IMG/VR virus record: IMGVR_UViG_3300032287_000691
Span: 1-35,834 of that record
Strand: one strand, 5' to 3'
DNA length: 35,834 bases
Source: a virus
In this document: in pieces, positions 15,386 through 23,804 of the stretch
How positions within the stretch are numbered: position 1 is the first letter of the stretch
How the letters are laid out: every line of letters starts with the position of its first letter
Made by a program: the position numbers and the translations under genes
Notes under the pieces: model-generated
The model's input: only the letters and a program-made list of their open reading frames with translations
The model's database searches: none
Told to the model about the DNA's origin: nothing

Positions 15386-16436
15386 AGACCTTGTCCTTTA
15401 TGTATTCTACTTCGTTGTCCATTAGTTCAGGATACATAGGTAAACTAAGCACACCGCGACTTAACATCACACTTGTACTTAGCATATCTGGTTTTGATAA
15501 ACTTTTTGCTGTAGGTAAATCACCTAAAACATATTCATAGTGAATCTTACTATCAATGCCATCAGTTAGTAAATGCGTATGCAAACTACTACGATCAGGT
15601 AAATACATTACAAACTTTTGATGTGCGTGAGGATCTTTTGTATCAGATAAACAAGTCAGTGATAAATCTCTGAATACGTCACACCAATACTTTGCTATTT
15701 CACTTCTACGCTTTTGCCACTCATCTATATACTTTACTCTGACTAATATTTGGGCACAATCTTGCTCACTCATCTTTGAATTAGTACCAACATCATGGAA
15801 GTAGGGTTTGTTGTTATCTCTATATTTTACTGCATATAGATATAGTTGTTCATTATTAGTTACGATTGCACCGCCGTTACCTGAGCTAGGTAAGTTCTTT
15901 GTAGGATCAAAACTGATTGACATGCCACTACCTACATCACCGTCTGATACTAACCAATGTTGTGCTCCGTCAACTATAACACCAAATGCATTTGAGTAAC
16001 TAGCATCAGGCCAGGGCTTGCGACCAGCAAAGCCCATTAAACAATCATATACTCCTGCACTAGAATGATTCATATCAATGATACCGTTCTTATCGGTATC
16101 AACTAAATCTACTTCCCAACCTGCAGTTAAGAATGCATTTAGTGTTGCTGGGTATGTTAGATTTGGGATACAGATTTTAGGATTACCATCCATGTTTTCT
16201 GTATGTTTAATCTTTTTCCATCGTGCAATAATCTCAAGTGCTTGTGTACCGCTATGTAAGGTGACAGCATACTTTGTTTTAGTACGATGTTTTAGCCATT
16301 CTTCAAACGAGCGGGTATAATGACCACCCACAAGTTGTCCGTCTTTAAGGGCACGGTGAGTTGCATCAAGCAACTCTTCACCGATGTTCTTATACTGTCT
16401 TGCTAGACCAAAATGGGGAATTACTAAGCCAACCAT
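15369..16436 (-). CDS. DegT/DnrJ/EryC1-family PLP aminotransferase (355 aa)
   Basis: The start at ATG 16436 (MVGLVIPHFG) is chosen over an in-frame TTG at 16448, which has poorer spacing. Fold-type I motifs are present: TLHSGTQALE (phosphate binding, about 59-68), VDGAQHW with the PLP-contacting Asp156, and SFDPTKNLPSSGNGGA with the Schiff-base Lys180. This family transfers an amino group onto keto sugars of nucleotide-sugar pathways. It sits between an NDP-sugar epimerase and a radical SAM protein with overlaps at both ends, so together they probably make a rare amino sugar for virion or host-surface glycan. The sugar itself cannot be read from the sequence. Confidence 0.88.
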   Translation of the reverse strand: MVGLVIPHFGLARQYKNIGEELLDATHRALKDGQLVGGHYTRSFEEWLKHRTKTKYAVTLHSGTQALEIIARWKKIKHTENMDGNPKICIPNLTYPATLNAFLTAGWEVDLVDTDKNGIIDMNHSSAGVYDCLMGFAGRKPWPDASYSNAFGVIVDGAQHWLVSDGDVGSGMSISFDPTKNLPSSGNGGAIVTNNEQLYLYAVKYRDNNKPYFHDVGTNSKMSEQDCAQILVRVKYIDEWQKRRSEIAKYWCDVFRDLSLTCLSDTKDPHAHQKFVMYLPDRSSLHTHLLTDGIDSKIHYEYVLGDLPTAKSLSKPDMLSTSVMLSRGVLSLPMYPELMDNEVEYIKDKVCGYFK

Positions 16437-17358
16437 AATATCTTTCAAAGCCTTCTTCTACATCTACCTTAGGATCATATCCAAAATCTCTACGAGCGGC
16501 ATCAATGTTTAATGCACCGCGACTTGGGAAGTCAGCGTCTTTATCTTTGACTTCAATACTACCTTTGCCTGCAATCTTAACTGCCAAGTTTGCGGCATCT
16601 AATAAACTACGACTATGGCTCTTTGTAATATTGTATGTTTTATTATTAGTGTTATTACTTAGTGCGGCAGCAACAATACCATCTGCGGCATCTTCTACAT
16701 ATGTAAAGTCTAGTGTTTCATTTGCACCATTAACTTTAAGTGTGCCTCCACGCATAGCAGTTAGCATAAACTTAGCAATAACACGATCCTCAACATCTAA
16801 TGGTCCATATACAGCACTAGGACGAATGATAGTATGACTGAAACAATTACGACGGCTATAGTCTTTAACAATATGCTCACCTGATAGTTTCATAATACCA
16901 TACTGACCTTGCGGTTTACAATTGTAATCTTCTGTTACATCATCAGTGAAGTCTCCATAGACCATTGAGCTACTGATATACAAGAACTTAGATACTTTAT
17001 GACTCTTGGCTGATTCACATAGATTCATCAGTCCTTCCATCATTGTTCTTGCACCTATTGCTGGATTAGCGTTAACAACTTTCTGCCGGGGAAAGCTAGC
17101 CATATGAATAATGATTGCAGGCTGATGTTTTTGTATCAGCCAATCAATACTATCTGCATTGCTTATATCAATATTGTATATTTGTTCTGTCTTAATTTTC
17201 TTAATGCGTTCATTCATTAAGTAATCTATTTCATCTTGCGGGATGATTCCATAAGTAGTGCAGGTGTCAGTAATGACAACATCATGTCCTAATGATTCTA
17301 GTTTACTAACTACGTGATGTCCGATAAGGCCGAGACCGCCTGTTACTAATATTTTCAT
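16390..17358 (-). CDS. NAD-dependent epimerase/dehydratase, NDP-sugar type (322 aa)
   Basis: The ATG at 17358 overlaps the stop of the upstream gene (ATGA) and starts the Rossmann fold directly: MKILVTGGLGLIGHHV has the GxxGxxG dinucleotide motif. The short-chain catalytic triad is visible as SSSMVYG (Ser) and YGIMKLSGE (Tyr-x3-Lys), followed by RPSAVYGP. This is the extended SDR family (GalE/RmlB-like). It should act on a nucleotide sugar, changing stereochemistry or removing water. The coupled aminotransferase suggests a keto-sugar pathway. Longer frames upstream run through the preceding gene and are rejected. Confidence 0.9.
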   Translation of the reverse strand: MKILVTGGLGLIGHHVVSKLESLGHDVVITDTCTTYGIIPQDEIDYLMNERIKKIKTEQIYNIDISNADSIDWLIQKHQPAIIIHMASFPRQKVVNANPAIGARTMMEGLMNLCESAKSHKVSKFLYISSSMVYGDFTDDVTEDYNCKPQGQYGIMKLSGEHIVKDYSRRNCFSHTIIRPSAVYGPLDVEDRVIAKFMLTAMRGGTLKVNGANETLDFTYVEDAADGIVAAALSNNTNNKTYNITKSHSRSLLDAANLAVKIAGKGSIEVKDKDADFPSRGALNIDAARRDFGYDPKVDVEEGFERYYGWLSNSPFWSSKTV

Positions 17359-17639
17359 TTGAATTTCAATTCGTAATATGTTATTTGTTCTGGTGTTAGT
17401 TCTGCTTTGATTGTATAGATATGTCCATATGAGGTATGGTCTATATGACGATACCAACTAGGTCTATCAAATGCATTATCCATTACCCATCTGCCGGCTT
17501 CGGTTTGTTGCCATTTCCAAATAGGTTCTGCTACATACAAATCAGGATCTTCAACATCCCCCATCTTAATTGTATGGACTAGATATTCAGATGTAATAAC
17601 TTCGTTACCATCAAGATTTTTACGAACTTTATATTTCAT
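17355..17639 (-). CDS. hypothetical protein (94 aa)
   Basis: The ATG at 17639 overlaps the stop of the upstream oxygenase (ATGA). The protein is small, beta-rich and rich in Trp and Tyr (EPIWKWQQTEAGRWV, FDRPSWYRHIDH), with a hydrophilic C-terminus that ends in the epimerase start. I do not recognise it. Strict overlaps on both sides mean it is translated with the cassette, so it probably serves the same pathway or was carried in with it. Confidence 0.65.
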   Translation of the reverse strand: MKYKVRKNLDGNEVITSEYLVHTIKMGDVEDPDLYVAEPIWKWQQTEAGRWVMDNAFDRPSWYRHIDHTSYGHIYTIKAELTPEQITYYELKFK

Positions 17640-18172
17640 GCTAAGTTTCCACAATAGTCAAAAACAATATGAATACGATTCTCCATACCTGCATTTAACG
17701 CTAAATGATGATGTTCAACACGCATTAAATAAGCATTACCAGCTGGCATGTGCCACATCTTACCATGTACAAATACAAACGCATCAGGATTAGTAATCAA
17801 TGGGATATGAACTCTCCATAGATCGGCATCATAATGTAATGAATACGTTGATCTGGGTTTCATCATTAACATTCTAACACGACCTACATCACGTATATTA
17901 AACGATTTAGCAATAGATTGCAAATATTCTGTGCCCGTAATCCAATCTTTGAAATCTACTTCACCGATCTTTTTTGGATTAGCGTCACTATAACGTAAAT
18001 CACTGATACCCTCAAAATCTCCTGCCCAACGCAACCCTTGTTGTGTTACGCCTGTTTGCGCTATGTCAATGAATTTTTGCAATGATGACTTTAACATCTC
18101 AACATCAACTGAGCCTAGTACTCTGACTGGACCGTCGACTTGAGGAGAATGAATCATTTCTTCACGTTTCAT
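17636..18172 (-). CDS. aspartyl/asparaginyl beta-hydroxylase-like 2OG-Fe(II) oxygenase (178 aa)
   Basis: The core SLHYDADLWRVHIPLITNP (about 112-130) carries a His-x-Asp iron-ligand pair and the RVHIPL strand, and HHHLALNAGMENRIHIVFD near the C-terminus carries the distal His and the Arg that should bind 2-oxoglutarate. WHMPAGNAYLM lies between them. This is the double-stranded beta-helix pattern of the AspH-like family, here without added domains. Phage members are common but their substrates are mostly unknown: a protein side chain, nucleotide or sugar are all possible. It follows thyA in the operon and is coupled to the 94-aa gene. Confidence 0.75.
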   Translation of the reverse strand: MKREEMIHSPQVDGPVRVLGSVDVEMLKSSLQKFIDIAQTGVTQQGLRWAGDFEGISDLRYSDANPKKIGEVDFKDWITGTEYLQSIAKSFNIRDVGRVRMLMMKPRSTYSLHYDADLWRVHIPLITNPDAFVFVHGKMWHMPAGNAYLMRVEHHHLALNAGMENRIHIVFDYCGNLA

Positions 18173-18174
18173 AA

Positions 18175-19074
18175 TTACACTGCCATGTTTGCTTTGATTG
18201 AACCGTGACTTTGATAGTTTACCAATGTAATATCATCCATTGTCATCTCAAATAGATTTGTTTTATTTGGATTCAATGACAATGTAGGTAACGGATATGA
18301 TTCACGACCTAATTGTTCTTTGACTTGTTCAATATGGTCTTTATAGATGTGCGTATCACCTGTACTGATAACAAGCTCACCTACTTTTAGACCAGTGTGA
18401 TGTGCCAATAGATGTGTAAGCAATGCATAACTAGCAATGTTAAAAGGTAAACCCAGAAACACATCAACGCTACGCTGATACATATGGCAAGATAGTTCTT
18501 TATTTTTATTGACATAAAATTGACTCATAACGTGACAAGGTGGCAGTGCCATTTGGTCTAACTCGCTCACGTTCCAGGCACTTAATATGTGTCTGCGCCC
18601 ATTAGGATCTTCAGTTAATCCTTTAATGAGATTTGCCAATTGGTCTACTTCTGTTCTATCTACTGCAAGCCTTGTGCCACCTTTGTGCGCCGGACCCATG
18701 TCTTTTTCGACACGGTCTTTGTTCCAGTGACGCCATTGTACTCCGTAGACACGACCGAGATCGCCCTCAAATTTCGCTTTCGGTTTCCAATACGGTGCAA
18801 GCGCATTTGGCGTCCAGATAGTAACCGTTCCTTCTGATGTACCGTGGGTAATCTCTGCCAATCTACGCTCAGAACTAGAGCCTTCAATAAACCAGAGAAG
18901 CTCACCGACGCAAGATTTCCAAGCAAGTTTCTTAGTAGTGACTGCGGGAAAACCCCCACGCAAATCAAAGCGAATATGACGTCCAAAAACACTATAGGTG
19001 CCAACACCAGTTCTGTCATCTTTAATTTCTCCATTGTCTAGTATGTCTTGTAATAATTCTAAGTATTGTTTCAT
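18175..19074 (-). CDS. thyA: thymidylate synthase ThyA
   Basis: The protein is 299 residues, somewhat longer than the ~264 of E. coli because of insertions around 75-160. It has the folate and dUMP sites: GRVYGVQWRHW, the catalytic Cys in ALPPCHVMSQFYV, QRSVDVFLGLPFNIASYALL with the Asn that selects dUMP over dCMP, GDTHIYKDH, and the usual C-terminal IKANMAV. It methylates dUMP to dTMP using methylene-tetrahydrofolate, producing dihydrofolate that the nearby DHFR recycles. Because that Asn is kept it should be a true thymidylate synthase, not a dCMP hydroxymethylase. It starts AAAC-ATG next to the stop of the upstream methyltransferase. Confidence 0.95.
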   Translation of the reverse strand: MKQYLELLQDILDNGEIKDDRTGVGTYSVFGRHIRFDLRGGFPAVTTKKLAWKSCVGELLWFIEGSSSERRLAEITHGTSEGTVTIWTPNALAPYWKPKAKFEGDLGRVYGVQWRHWNKDRVEKDMGPAHKGGTRLAVDRTEVDQLANLIKGLTEDPNGRRHILSAWNVSELDQMALPPCHVMSQFYVNKNKELSCHMYQRSVDVFLGLPFNIASYALLTHLLAHHTGLKVGELVISTGDTHIYKDHIEQVKEQLGRESYPLPTLSLNPNKTNLFEMTMDDITLVNYQSHGSIKANMAV

Positions 19075-19076
19075 AG

Positions 19077-19589
19077 TTATATCCTAAAGGACCAAATTGA
19101 TGTGTCTGCATAAAGAGTTACTTGTTGATTTAACCTATGTTCTAGCTCTTTAATATTACTAGAAATACATTCTTGTTCAGGTGTATTATTCATAGGGAAA
19201 TTATCATGTCCACACAACAATGCTCCTGATTTTAAATGCGGTAATATATGATTGATTCCGTCAATGTCAATTGGATTTTTATGTGCACCGTCTAAAAAGA
19301 AAACATCTATAGGAGGACCGTCATAACCAACAGTATACGGAAATCTACCCCTTACAAATTTAATGTTTGTGCAATCCTTGGTGTTTTCAAAAAACTCACT
19401 AAATTTAGCTCGGTCTATGCAGTACACGGTAACACTAGGATCACATGACTTAGCCCAGGTATATGCGCTTCTACCTTTATAAGAACCTATTTCAACGATT
19501 ACACCATTCAATGGAACTTGTTGAGCTAATTGTTCAATAACCTTTAATTCGGGTTCAGTCATAAAACCTTCAATATCTAAATTATACAT
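19077..19589 (-). CDS. class I SAM-dependent methyltransferase, Methyltransf_24-like (170 aa)
   Basis: The start at ATG 19589 has AAGGA seven bases upstream, so the longer frame from 19619 inside the DHFR gene is not used. Motif I is VIVEIGSYKGRSAYTWA (about 30-46), an acidic residue follows at CIDRAKF, and IDVFFLDGAHKN (about 95-106) is the DGxH signature of the family that includes sugar- and antibiotic-tailoring methyltransferases. CGHDNFP matches its next motif. Target unknown; a sugar or hydroxyl group in the glycan cassette is a reasonable guess. It lies between thyA and the DHFR gene. Confidence 0.82.
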   Translation of the reverse strand: MYNLDIEGFMTEPELKVIEQLAQQVPLNGVIVEIGSYKGRSAYTWAKSCDPSVTVYCIDRAKFSEFFENTKDCTNIKFVRGRFPYTVGYDGPPIDVFFLDGAHKNPIDIDGINHILPHLKSGALLCGHDNFPMNNTPEQECISSNIKELEHRLNQQVTLYADTSIWSFRI

Positions 19590-19603
19590 TTGATATTCCT
19601 TTT

Positions 19604-20074
19604 TTATTTTCGTTTCCAAATTTGATACACATGGTCATTGTTTTGTTCTTCATTAATCATATTAAAATTTTGTTTTAAGTATAACAAATCAATGAATACA
19701 TCGCAAGTATATTCGGTCAATGTCTTAGTTAAATGCACTTCGTCTATCATTTCCCAACATGCTTTTATTACTTGGGAGCCTCCGATTATCCAGCAATCGT
19801 CATCAATCACATTCTTCATTAACTCCAAGTTACTGAATGACATTACACCAAGTTTACCTGGTTCTACTTTTACTTGATTTTTACTCAGTACATAATTTTT
19901 TCTATCAGGAAGTGGCTTTACTGGTAAACTTTCAAAAGTTTTACGGCCCATAATAACTTTTTTACCAGTAGTCAATTGCTTGAATCTTGGCAAATCGCCC
20001 TCGATTTTACTCCAGGGCAATTTGTTTTCATAGCCTATTCCACCTTTAGTGTCACATGCTACAATAAGTTTCAT
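19604..20074 (-). CDS. dihydrofolate reductase
   Basis: At 156 residues this matches bacterial DHFR length. The order of motifs is complete: LIVACDTKGGIGYENKLPW (N-terminal strand and Met20-type loop), GDLPRFKQLT with the catalytic Asp, GKKVIMGRKTFESLP (NADPH and substrate contacts), LPDRKNYVLSK, and WIIGGSQVIK with the conserved Gly-Gly. It reduces dihydrofolate made by ThyA and so supports dTMP supply during phage replication. Its start overlaps the stop of the upstream 98-aa gene (ATGA). Confidence 0.95.
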   Translation of the reverse strand: MKLIVACDTKGGIGYENKLPWSKIEGDLPRFKQLTTGKKVIMGRKTFESLPVKPLPDRKNYVLSKNQVKVEPGKLGVMSFSNLELMKNVIDDDCWIIGGSQVIKACWEMIDEVHLTKTLTEYTCDVFIDLLYLKQNFNMINEEQNNDHVYQIWKRK

Positions 20075-20367
20075 AATTTACCTAAAAGTCTGTCCGTTTC
20101 TGGCTGTACTGTATCAGCAATACTTTGGACATTAAGTATAAACTCAACGCTAACAATTTGGTCATCTAATTCATTAAGTTTTCTACTTACTGCATCTTCT
20201 ACTTGATCTGGGTCTAATCCTTGCTGTAAGAATTTTTCTATGTTAATAGTCTGTTGACGTTTACCTTGAAGTTTAACAATTAGTTTTTTAATAAACTGTA
20301 CTGGTATTTTGTTTTTTTCAACATCTTCAAGGATGTGTTCCCATTTCTCAATGAACTCTGGACTCAT
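20071..20367 (-). CDS. conserved phage hypothetical protein (98 aa)
   Basis: The gene starts at a TAATG overlap with the stop of the 225-aa gene. The product is helical and charged; motifs such as MSPEFIEKWEHILEDVEKN, FIKKLIVKLQGKRQQTINI and a C-terminal SIADTVQPETDRLL segment look conserved. I recall close relatives in T4-like phages of aquatic bacteria, always as hypothetical. Coiled-coil potential is moderate. It is coupled to the DHFR gene downstream. Confidence 0.75.
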   Translation of the reverse strand: MSPEFIEKWEHILEDVEKNKIPVQFIKKLIVKLQGKRQQTINIEKFLQQGLDPDQVEDAVSRKLNELDDQIVSVEFILNVQSIADTVQPETDRLLGKL

Positions 20368-21044
20368 TATGCACTAACTTTTGCTTTTTTTGCCTTAGTT
20401 GTTTTCTTTGCAACCGGCTTAACTGGATCCATTTCTGCCGCTTCATTCATCAATCTAGCGGATTCAGCTAATAAACCTTTAGCTTCTGCTTCCATCTTCT
20501 GTGCCTGTTGTCTTAAATTGTTTGCAATAACGTTATCACCTAATGCATCACTTGATGATGCAGTTAGTGGTTGTGTTGCTGGTACTTTAGCGTCACGTGT
20601 TTTGCTTTCACGCATTCTACGTGCTACATCAGATGGAGTTTGCAGACCACGACTTTGGTCAATTTCTGCCATACGTTTAACAGCATCTTCGCCTTGTCTC
20701 ATTTCAGTTAAAATTTTATTAAGTTCATTTAATTTAATTTTAGTGTTTGAATTTGGAGTAACAACAATGTTTTCTGTTTGTACTTTTTTCAACAATCCTT
20801 CACGATGTAGTGTAAATAAGATTGGTTGGCCATCCATACCTAATGTACGATTAAGTGCATCAGATAACGATTCTGCATGTTGACCGATATCAGATTCAAT
20901 ACATTTGATAAGTGGATCATGGATGTGCTGGTTAAGTGTTTCGGTATATGTTACTAAACACATGTGTGGTTCACCTGGAACTTCGCGGAATATGATAGCA
21001 ACCTTGCGATCACCATGCTTACCGACGTGTTTTAAAAAACTCAT
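20367..21044 (-). CDS. conserved phage protein with Lys/Ala-rich tail (225 aa)
   Basis: The folded N-terminal part (about 1-95) begins MSFLKHVGKHGDRKVAIIFR and contains GEPHMCLVTYTETLNQHIHD; I recognise this pattern as a conserved hypothetical of T4-like phages. The second half is predicted helical (about 100-205, with many Ala, Glu and Arg) and the end is strongly basic (KKTTKAKKAKVSA), so DNA or RNA contact is possible. It has a good AAGGAG before ATG 21044 and heads a small operon with the 98-aa and DHFR genes. Confidence 0.75.
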   Translation of the reverse strand: MSFLKHVGKHGDRKVAIIFREVPGEPHMCLVTYTETLNQHIHDPLIKCIESDIGQHAESLSDALNRTLGMDGQPILFTLHREGLLKKVQTENIVVTPNSNTKIKLNELNKILTEMRQGEDAVKRMAEIDQSRGLQTPSDVARRMRESKTRDAKVPATQPLTASSSDALGDNVIANNLRQQAQKMEAEAKGLLAESARLMNEAAEMDPVKPVAKKTTKAKKAKVSA

Positions 21045-21088
21045 AATATTCTCCTTGAGTGTTATAGATATTTAATATATTTTTCTTA

Positions 21089-21111
21089 TACTACTTATTT
21101 TTTAAGTAGTA
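21089..21111. terminator. AT-rich hairpin upstream of the 225-aa gene
   Basis: A nine-pair stem (TACTACTTA/TAAGTAGTA) with a loop of five A on the minus strand. No U-tract follows on the minus strand. It lies in the 80-base gap after the 84-aa gene and could be a weak terminator or processing site. Confidence 0.4.
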
Positions 21112-21124
21112 ATTGTTTTGGGTA

Positions 21125-21379
21125 TCAAGACCAAGTCAATTCGTAAAAGATTGCTTCTTTTGGATCTTCAAATGCAGGGTTTCCCATTGTATGAAACACA
21201 AGGAAGTCATCAATTGCATCTTCAGCAAATGTAATGGAAAATCTACCCTTAAGTTTATTCAATATCCATAATTTACCATGAACAGTCAATGGTGTTTTAG
21301 ATATGATAAAATGTTTAGGAGTGTGTTTTAGTTCACGTTCTGTAAACCAAGTTACTGGATCAATTTGATATTCTGTCAT
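21125..21379 (-). CDS. hypothetical protein (84 aa)
   Basis: The product is a small soluble protein that begins MTEYQIDPVTWFTERELKH and has a central KLWILNKLKGRFSITFAEDA segment; the C-terminus is acidic. I do not recognise it. Its ATG overlaps the stop of the 143-aa gene (ATGA), so it is the last gene of the coupled run 23778-21125. The 80-base gap after it carries a hairpin. Confidence 0.65.
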   Translation of the reverse strand: MTEYQIDPVTWFTERELKHTPKHFIISKTPLTVHGKLWILNKLKGRFSITFAEDAIDDFLVFHTMGNPAFEDPKEAIFYELTWS

Positions 21380-21807
21380 TTAGTTAAATTATCCAACATC
21401 TTATACTTTTCATAGGCTTCTACCACTGCAGGTGTACTATTGTCATTAGTAGGTACTACTTGCATCCACAAACCATGACCTAATTTAGCAGGATGATTAT
21501 AAGGATAATAATGTCCGGCTGTTCTACTTGCATTATCGAATACCCTAGGTTGGTGTATCCTACCTGAATAATATAATCTAGTGGCTAGATTTTTTACTTC
21601 AGTAACGTCATAGTCACCTAAACCATATTGTGCAGGATTAAGAGCATGAGGATTGCCCTCTTCGTGATATTGTTCTACTACTAGCATAAAGGAGTCATAG
21701 TCAGGACACAATGTGCGAGTTACAATGAACATAACCTCATCCTCGGACACTTCACCTGCCATCAAGCTAAGTAAACAACCACCAAGGCTTGTGCCAATAT
21801 ACATCAT
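21376..21807 (-). CDS. conserved phage hypothetical protein (143 aa)
   Basis: The N-terminus YIGTSLGGCLLSLMAGEVSEDEV, followed by VMFIVTRTLCPDYDSF and later VKNLATRLYYSGRIHQPR, is a pattern I know from conserved small proteins of many large phages. The C-terminal PAVVEAYEKYKMLDNL also belongs to it. No catalytic residues can be named. It overlaps both neighbours by four bases (ATGA). The wide conservation suggests a regulatory or DNA-metabolism role, but I cannot say which. Confidence 0.75.
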   Translation of the reverse strand: MMYIGTSLGGCLLSLMAGEVSEDEVMFIVTRTLCPDYDSFMLVVEQYHEEGNPHALNPAQYGLGDYDVTEVKNLATRLYYSGRIHQPRVFDNASRTAGHYYPYNHPAKLGHGLWMQVVPTNDNSTPAVVEAYEKYKMLDNLTK

Positions 21808-22175
21808 ACAATCATCTTTCTTTCTTGTTTAACATAGTCACTATAGACTTTCTTGCCATTCTCTCTAATCCATTCTACAATGGGTTGAGGATTATCATTA
21901 AACGCTTCTGTAAGTTCTTTATACTTTAGTGTGCTAGTGAATTCGTAAATCTCATAAGCACGTTGACTATTAAACTTTGCACGAAGGATTAGCATTTGCA
22001 ATGGGATACCTGTGGGTTTTGCTGGGACTTGTTCTTCTTTAAGAATGGCAACAACTTGTTGTCTCTCCCATTCATTATACCTATCCATATGATAGTCAAC
22101 ATCATGTAAACTTTCAAGACCGTTACAGTCCCACACCGCGAGATAGTGTTTAGTTTTCTTTCTTGAGGAGTACAT
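21804..22175 (-). CDS. conserved phage hypothetical protein (123 aa)
   Basis: The basic start MYSSRKKTKHYLAVWDCNGLE leads into a helical protein with LQMLILRAKFNSQRAYEIYEF (about 59-79) and WIRENGKKVYSDYVKQERK near the end. Related small proteins occur in large T4-like phages without known function. It overlaps the 87-aa gene upstream by 26 bases and the 143-aa gene downstream by four. No motif for enzyme activity is seen. Confidence 0.7.
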   Translation of the reverse strand: MYSSRKKTKHYLAVWDCNGLESLHDVDYHMDRYNEWERQQVVAILKEEQVPAKPTGIPLQMLILRAKFNSQRAYEIYEFTSTLKYKELTEAFNDNPQPIVEWIRENGKKVYSDYVKQERKMIV

Positions 22176-22413
22176 ATAACGTTTCTACTTTACTTATTGC
22201 ATCATTCAGTGTTGGATTACTATCAGCCATGTACACAGCTTCTTTAAGATTAGCCCATCGTAATTTTAGTTCTTGTTCTTTTTGCCAAGCAGGATCGATA
22301 CTATGTAGTGTGCGAGAGTTGTGTGGCTCTCCCGACTTGCGGGAGTAGATTGTCTTACCACCATCAGGTGATTCATAAATGATTATTTCCTCACTAGATT
22401 TAATCATCGACAT
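22150..22413 (-). CDS. conserved phage hypothetical protein (87 aa)
   Basis: The segment IIIYESPDGGKTIYSRKSG (about 10-28) forms a predicted beta hairpin, followed by an amphipathic helical half (EQELKLRWANLKEAVYMAD ... AISKVETLYVLLKKEN). The start ATG at 22413 overlaps the end of the 36-aa membrane peptide ORF; a second ATG two codons later is the alternative. The family looks conserved among large phages but has no known role. Confidence 0.65.
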   Translation of the reverse strand: MSMIKSSEEIIIYESPDGGKTIYSRKSGEPHNSRTLHSIDPAWQKEQELKLRWANLKEAVYMADSNPTLNDAISKVETLYVLLKKEN

Positions 22414-22510
22414 CTTTTATCATTCCCAAGAATTTAACTAAGGCAATAACAAAAAGCCAACATAAGCCCAATATAAGTATTGAAAATATAATATAATCAA
22501 GCCAGCTCAT
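22400..22510 (-). CDS. small single-helix membrane protein (36 aa)
   Basis: The ATG overlaps the TAA stop of the VWA-protein gene by one base (TAATG), and the ORF ends inside the start of the 87-aa gene, so it fills an otherwise empty 96-base gap with the same coupling as its neighbours. The peptide has one hydrophobic helix of ~22 residues (YIIFSILILGLCWLFVIALV) between a short polar start and the tail KFLGMIKDVDD. It should be an inner-membrane peptide. Placement after a MoxR/VWA pair may mean it anchors that complex; this is inference. Confidence 0.6.
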   Translation of the reverse strand: MSWLDYIIFSILILGLCWLFVIALVKFLGMIKDVDD

Positions 22511-23778
22511 TATTTCTCATCATAGATAGCATATGTACCGAATGGGGGATTCGGATTCTTATCACCATGAATGATCCAAGTTGTATCACAATAATCAGCA
22601 TCACCCCAACTACCACAGGGATAACCATCAGTAAACACAATCAATCGTTTCGGATCAATAGCATTGTCTTTCAAGTATGTAAAAATACAATCAAAGTCAG
22701 TACCGCCTCCGCCCATTGGCTGATATTCTTCAATGCTTTCCATATTCTCACTAGAGAAGTCTTGTGGGTTATATGTATCAGTATCAAAACAGAATACATG
22801 GACCTTGTAACCATCGAATGAATCCATCATACCACCAATCTCACCTAAGAATTGCTGTGCTTGTTTGTTACTAATAGAACCACTCATGTCAATAGAAACA
22901 ACAACATCAATCTCTTCTCCCGGTGTCATGCCGGGCATGATAGCATCCATGTGCCAGCCTCTACGACTTGGGCGCATCCAACTATAGTCAGTACGAATTG
23001 CACTAGTCAAGTTAGTCTGAATCAGTTCACGCCAAGGCATAACTGGATTAGTAGCTTGCTTAATCAATCGTTCGACACCTAGTGGCAACTGACCTGCTTC
23101 AGCACTTTGTGCGGCATTAATAATTGCTTGCTTAACTTCCTGACGAATACGTTCTTTTTCTTCTTCAGATAATTTAGGACGACCTTTACCTTTACCCTCT
23201 TGATTGCCTTCACCCTCACCGTCATCACCATCCATGTGATCGTCAAGTAATTGGTCAATCAAATCATTGATATCAATCTTTTGAACATTCTTCATCAAGT
23301 CATCATAGATTGCTTCAGCGGCTTTGCCATCATACTTTTGCTCATACAAGCAAGGTACACTTGTAATGAATTGACCAACTTTGTGACGTTTCAAATCTGC
23401 ATTCACTGCATAGTCATCAGCAATGTTCCAGATTTGCGGGTCACGGTGATCTCTACGACCCATATGATCGTATACAACGTGTAACACTTCATGTGCTACT
23501 AAGAATTCAACTTCTTTAGGCTTCAACATCATAATGAAGCGGCTATTGTAATAAAACTTCTGACCATCAGTCGCCGCTGTGCCACACCATTCATCAGCAT
23601 TAATCAATTGCAAACGTGTAGCAAGATTACCAAAGAATGAATGACGTAGAAGCAAACCAATACGTGCTGTTACCAAACGTTCACGTGCGTCAAAGTCAAC
23701 TTTCTTATCAGTAGGTCCGATAAGATTTTCATACTTCTTACTACGTGTTCGCTTAGTGGGATTTAGTACTTCACTCAT
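22510..23778 (-). CDS. DUF2201-type putative metallopeptidase with VWA-like C-terminal domain (422 aa)
   Basis: The N-terminal half holds a zinc-protease helix, VAHEVLHVVYDH, with HEVLH at 96-100 and later NIADDYAVNADL, the pattern of DUF2201 putative metallopeptidases. After an acidic Gly-rich linker (about 175-205) the C-terminal half carries a VWA-like core with VVSIDMSGSISNKQ (MIDAS Asp-x-Ser-x-Ser, about 290-300) and GGGTDFDCIF and IVFTDGYPCG as the other metal-site loops. VWA proteins partner MoxR ATPases, and a MoxR gene (24028-25131) lies just upstream with only a 51-aa gene between. A consensus promoter precedes it. Protease activity and substrate are unproven. Confidence 0.85.
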   Translation of the reverse strand: MSEVLNPTKRTRSKKYENLIGPTDKKVDFDARERLVTARIGLLLRHSFFGNLATRLQLINADEWCGTAATDGQKFYYNSRFIMMLKPKEVEFLVAHEVLHVVYDHMGRRDHRDPQIWNIADDYAVNADLKRHKVGQFITSVPCLYEQKYDGKAAEAIYDDLMKNVQKIDINDLIDQLLDDHMDGDDGEGEGNQEGKGKGRPKLSEEEKERIRQEVKQAIINAAQSAEAGQLPLGVERLIKQATNPVMPWRELIQTNLTSAIRTDYSWMRPSRRGWHMDAIMPGMTPGEEIDVVVSIDMSGSISNKQAQQFLGEIGGMMDSFDGYKVHVFCFDTDTYNPQDFSSENMESIEEYQPMGGGGTDFDCIFTYLKDNAIDPKRLIVFTDGYPCGSWGDADYCDTTWIIHGDKNPNPPFGTYAIYDEK

Positions 23779-23804
23779 AATAGTCCTTTGTTGTTTATTC
23801 GTCT

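Noticed and set aside
16390-17457. Longer N-terminus for the epimerase (start 17457)
   Set aside because: The additional 33 residues read through the upstream gene and are low in structure; the ATG at 17358 starts directly with the dinucleotide motif and overlaps by ATGA.
18175-19074. ThyA homolog as dCMP/dUMP hydroxymethylase, i.e. modified-base phage
   Set aside because: The dUMP-selecting Asn (LPFNIASY) and the normal folate and catalytic motifs are kept, which fits true thymidylate synthase; no partner genes for base modification are seen in the window.
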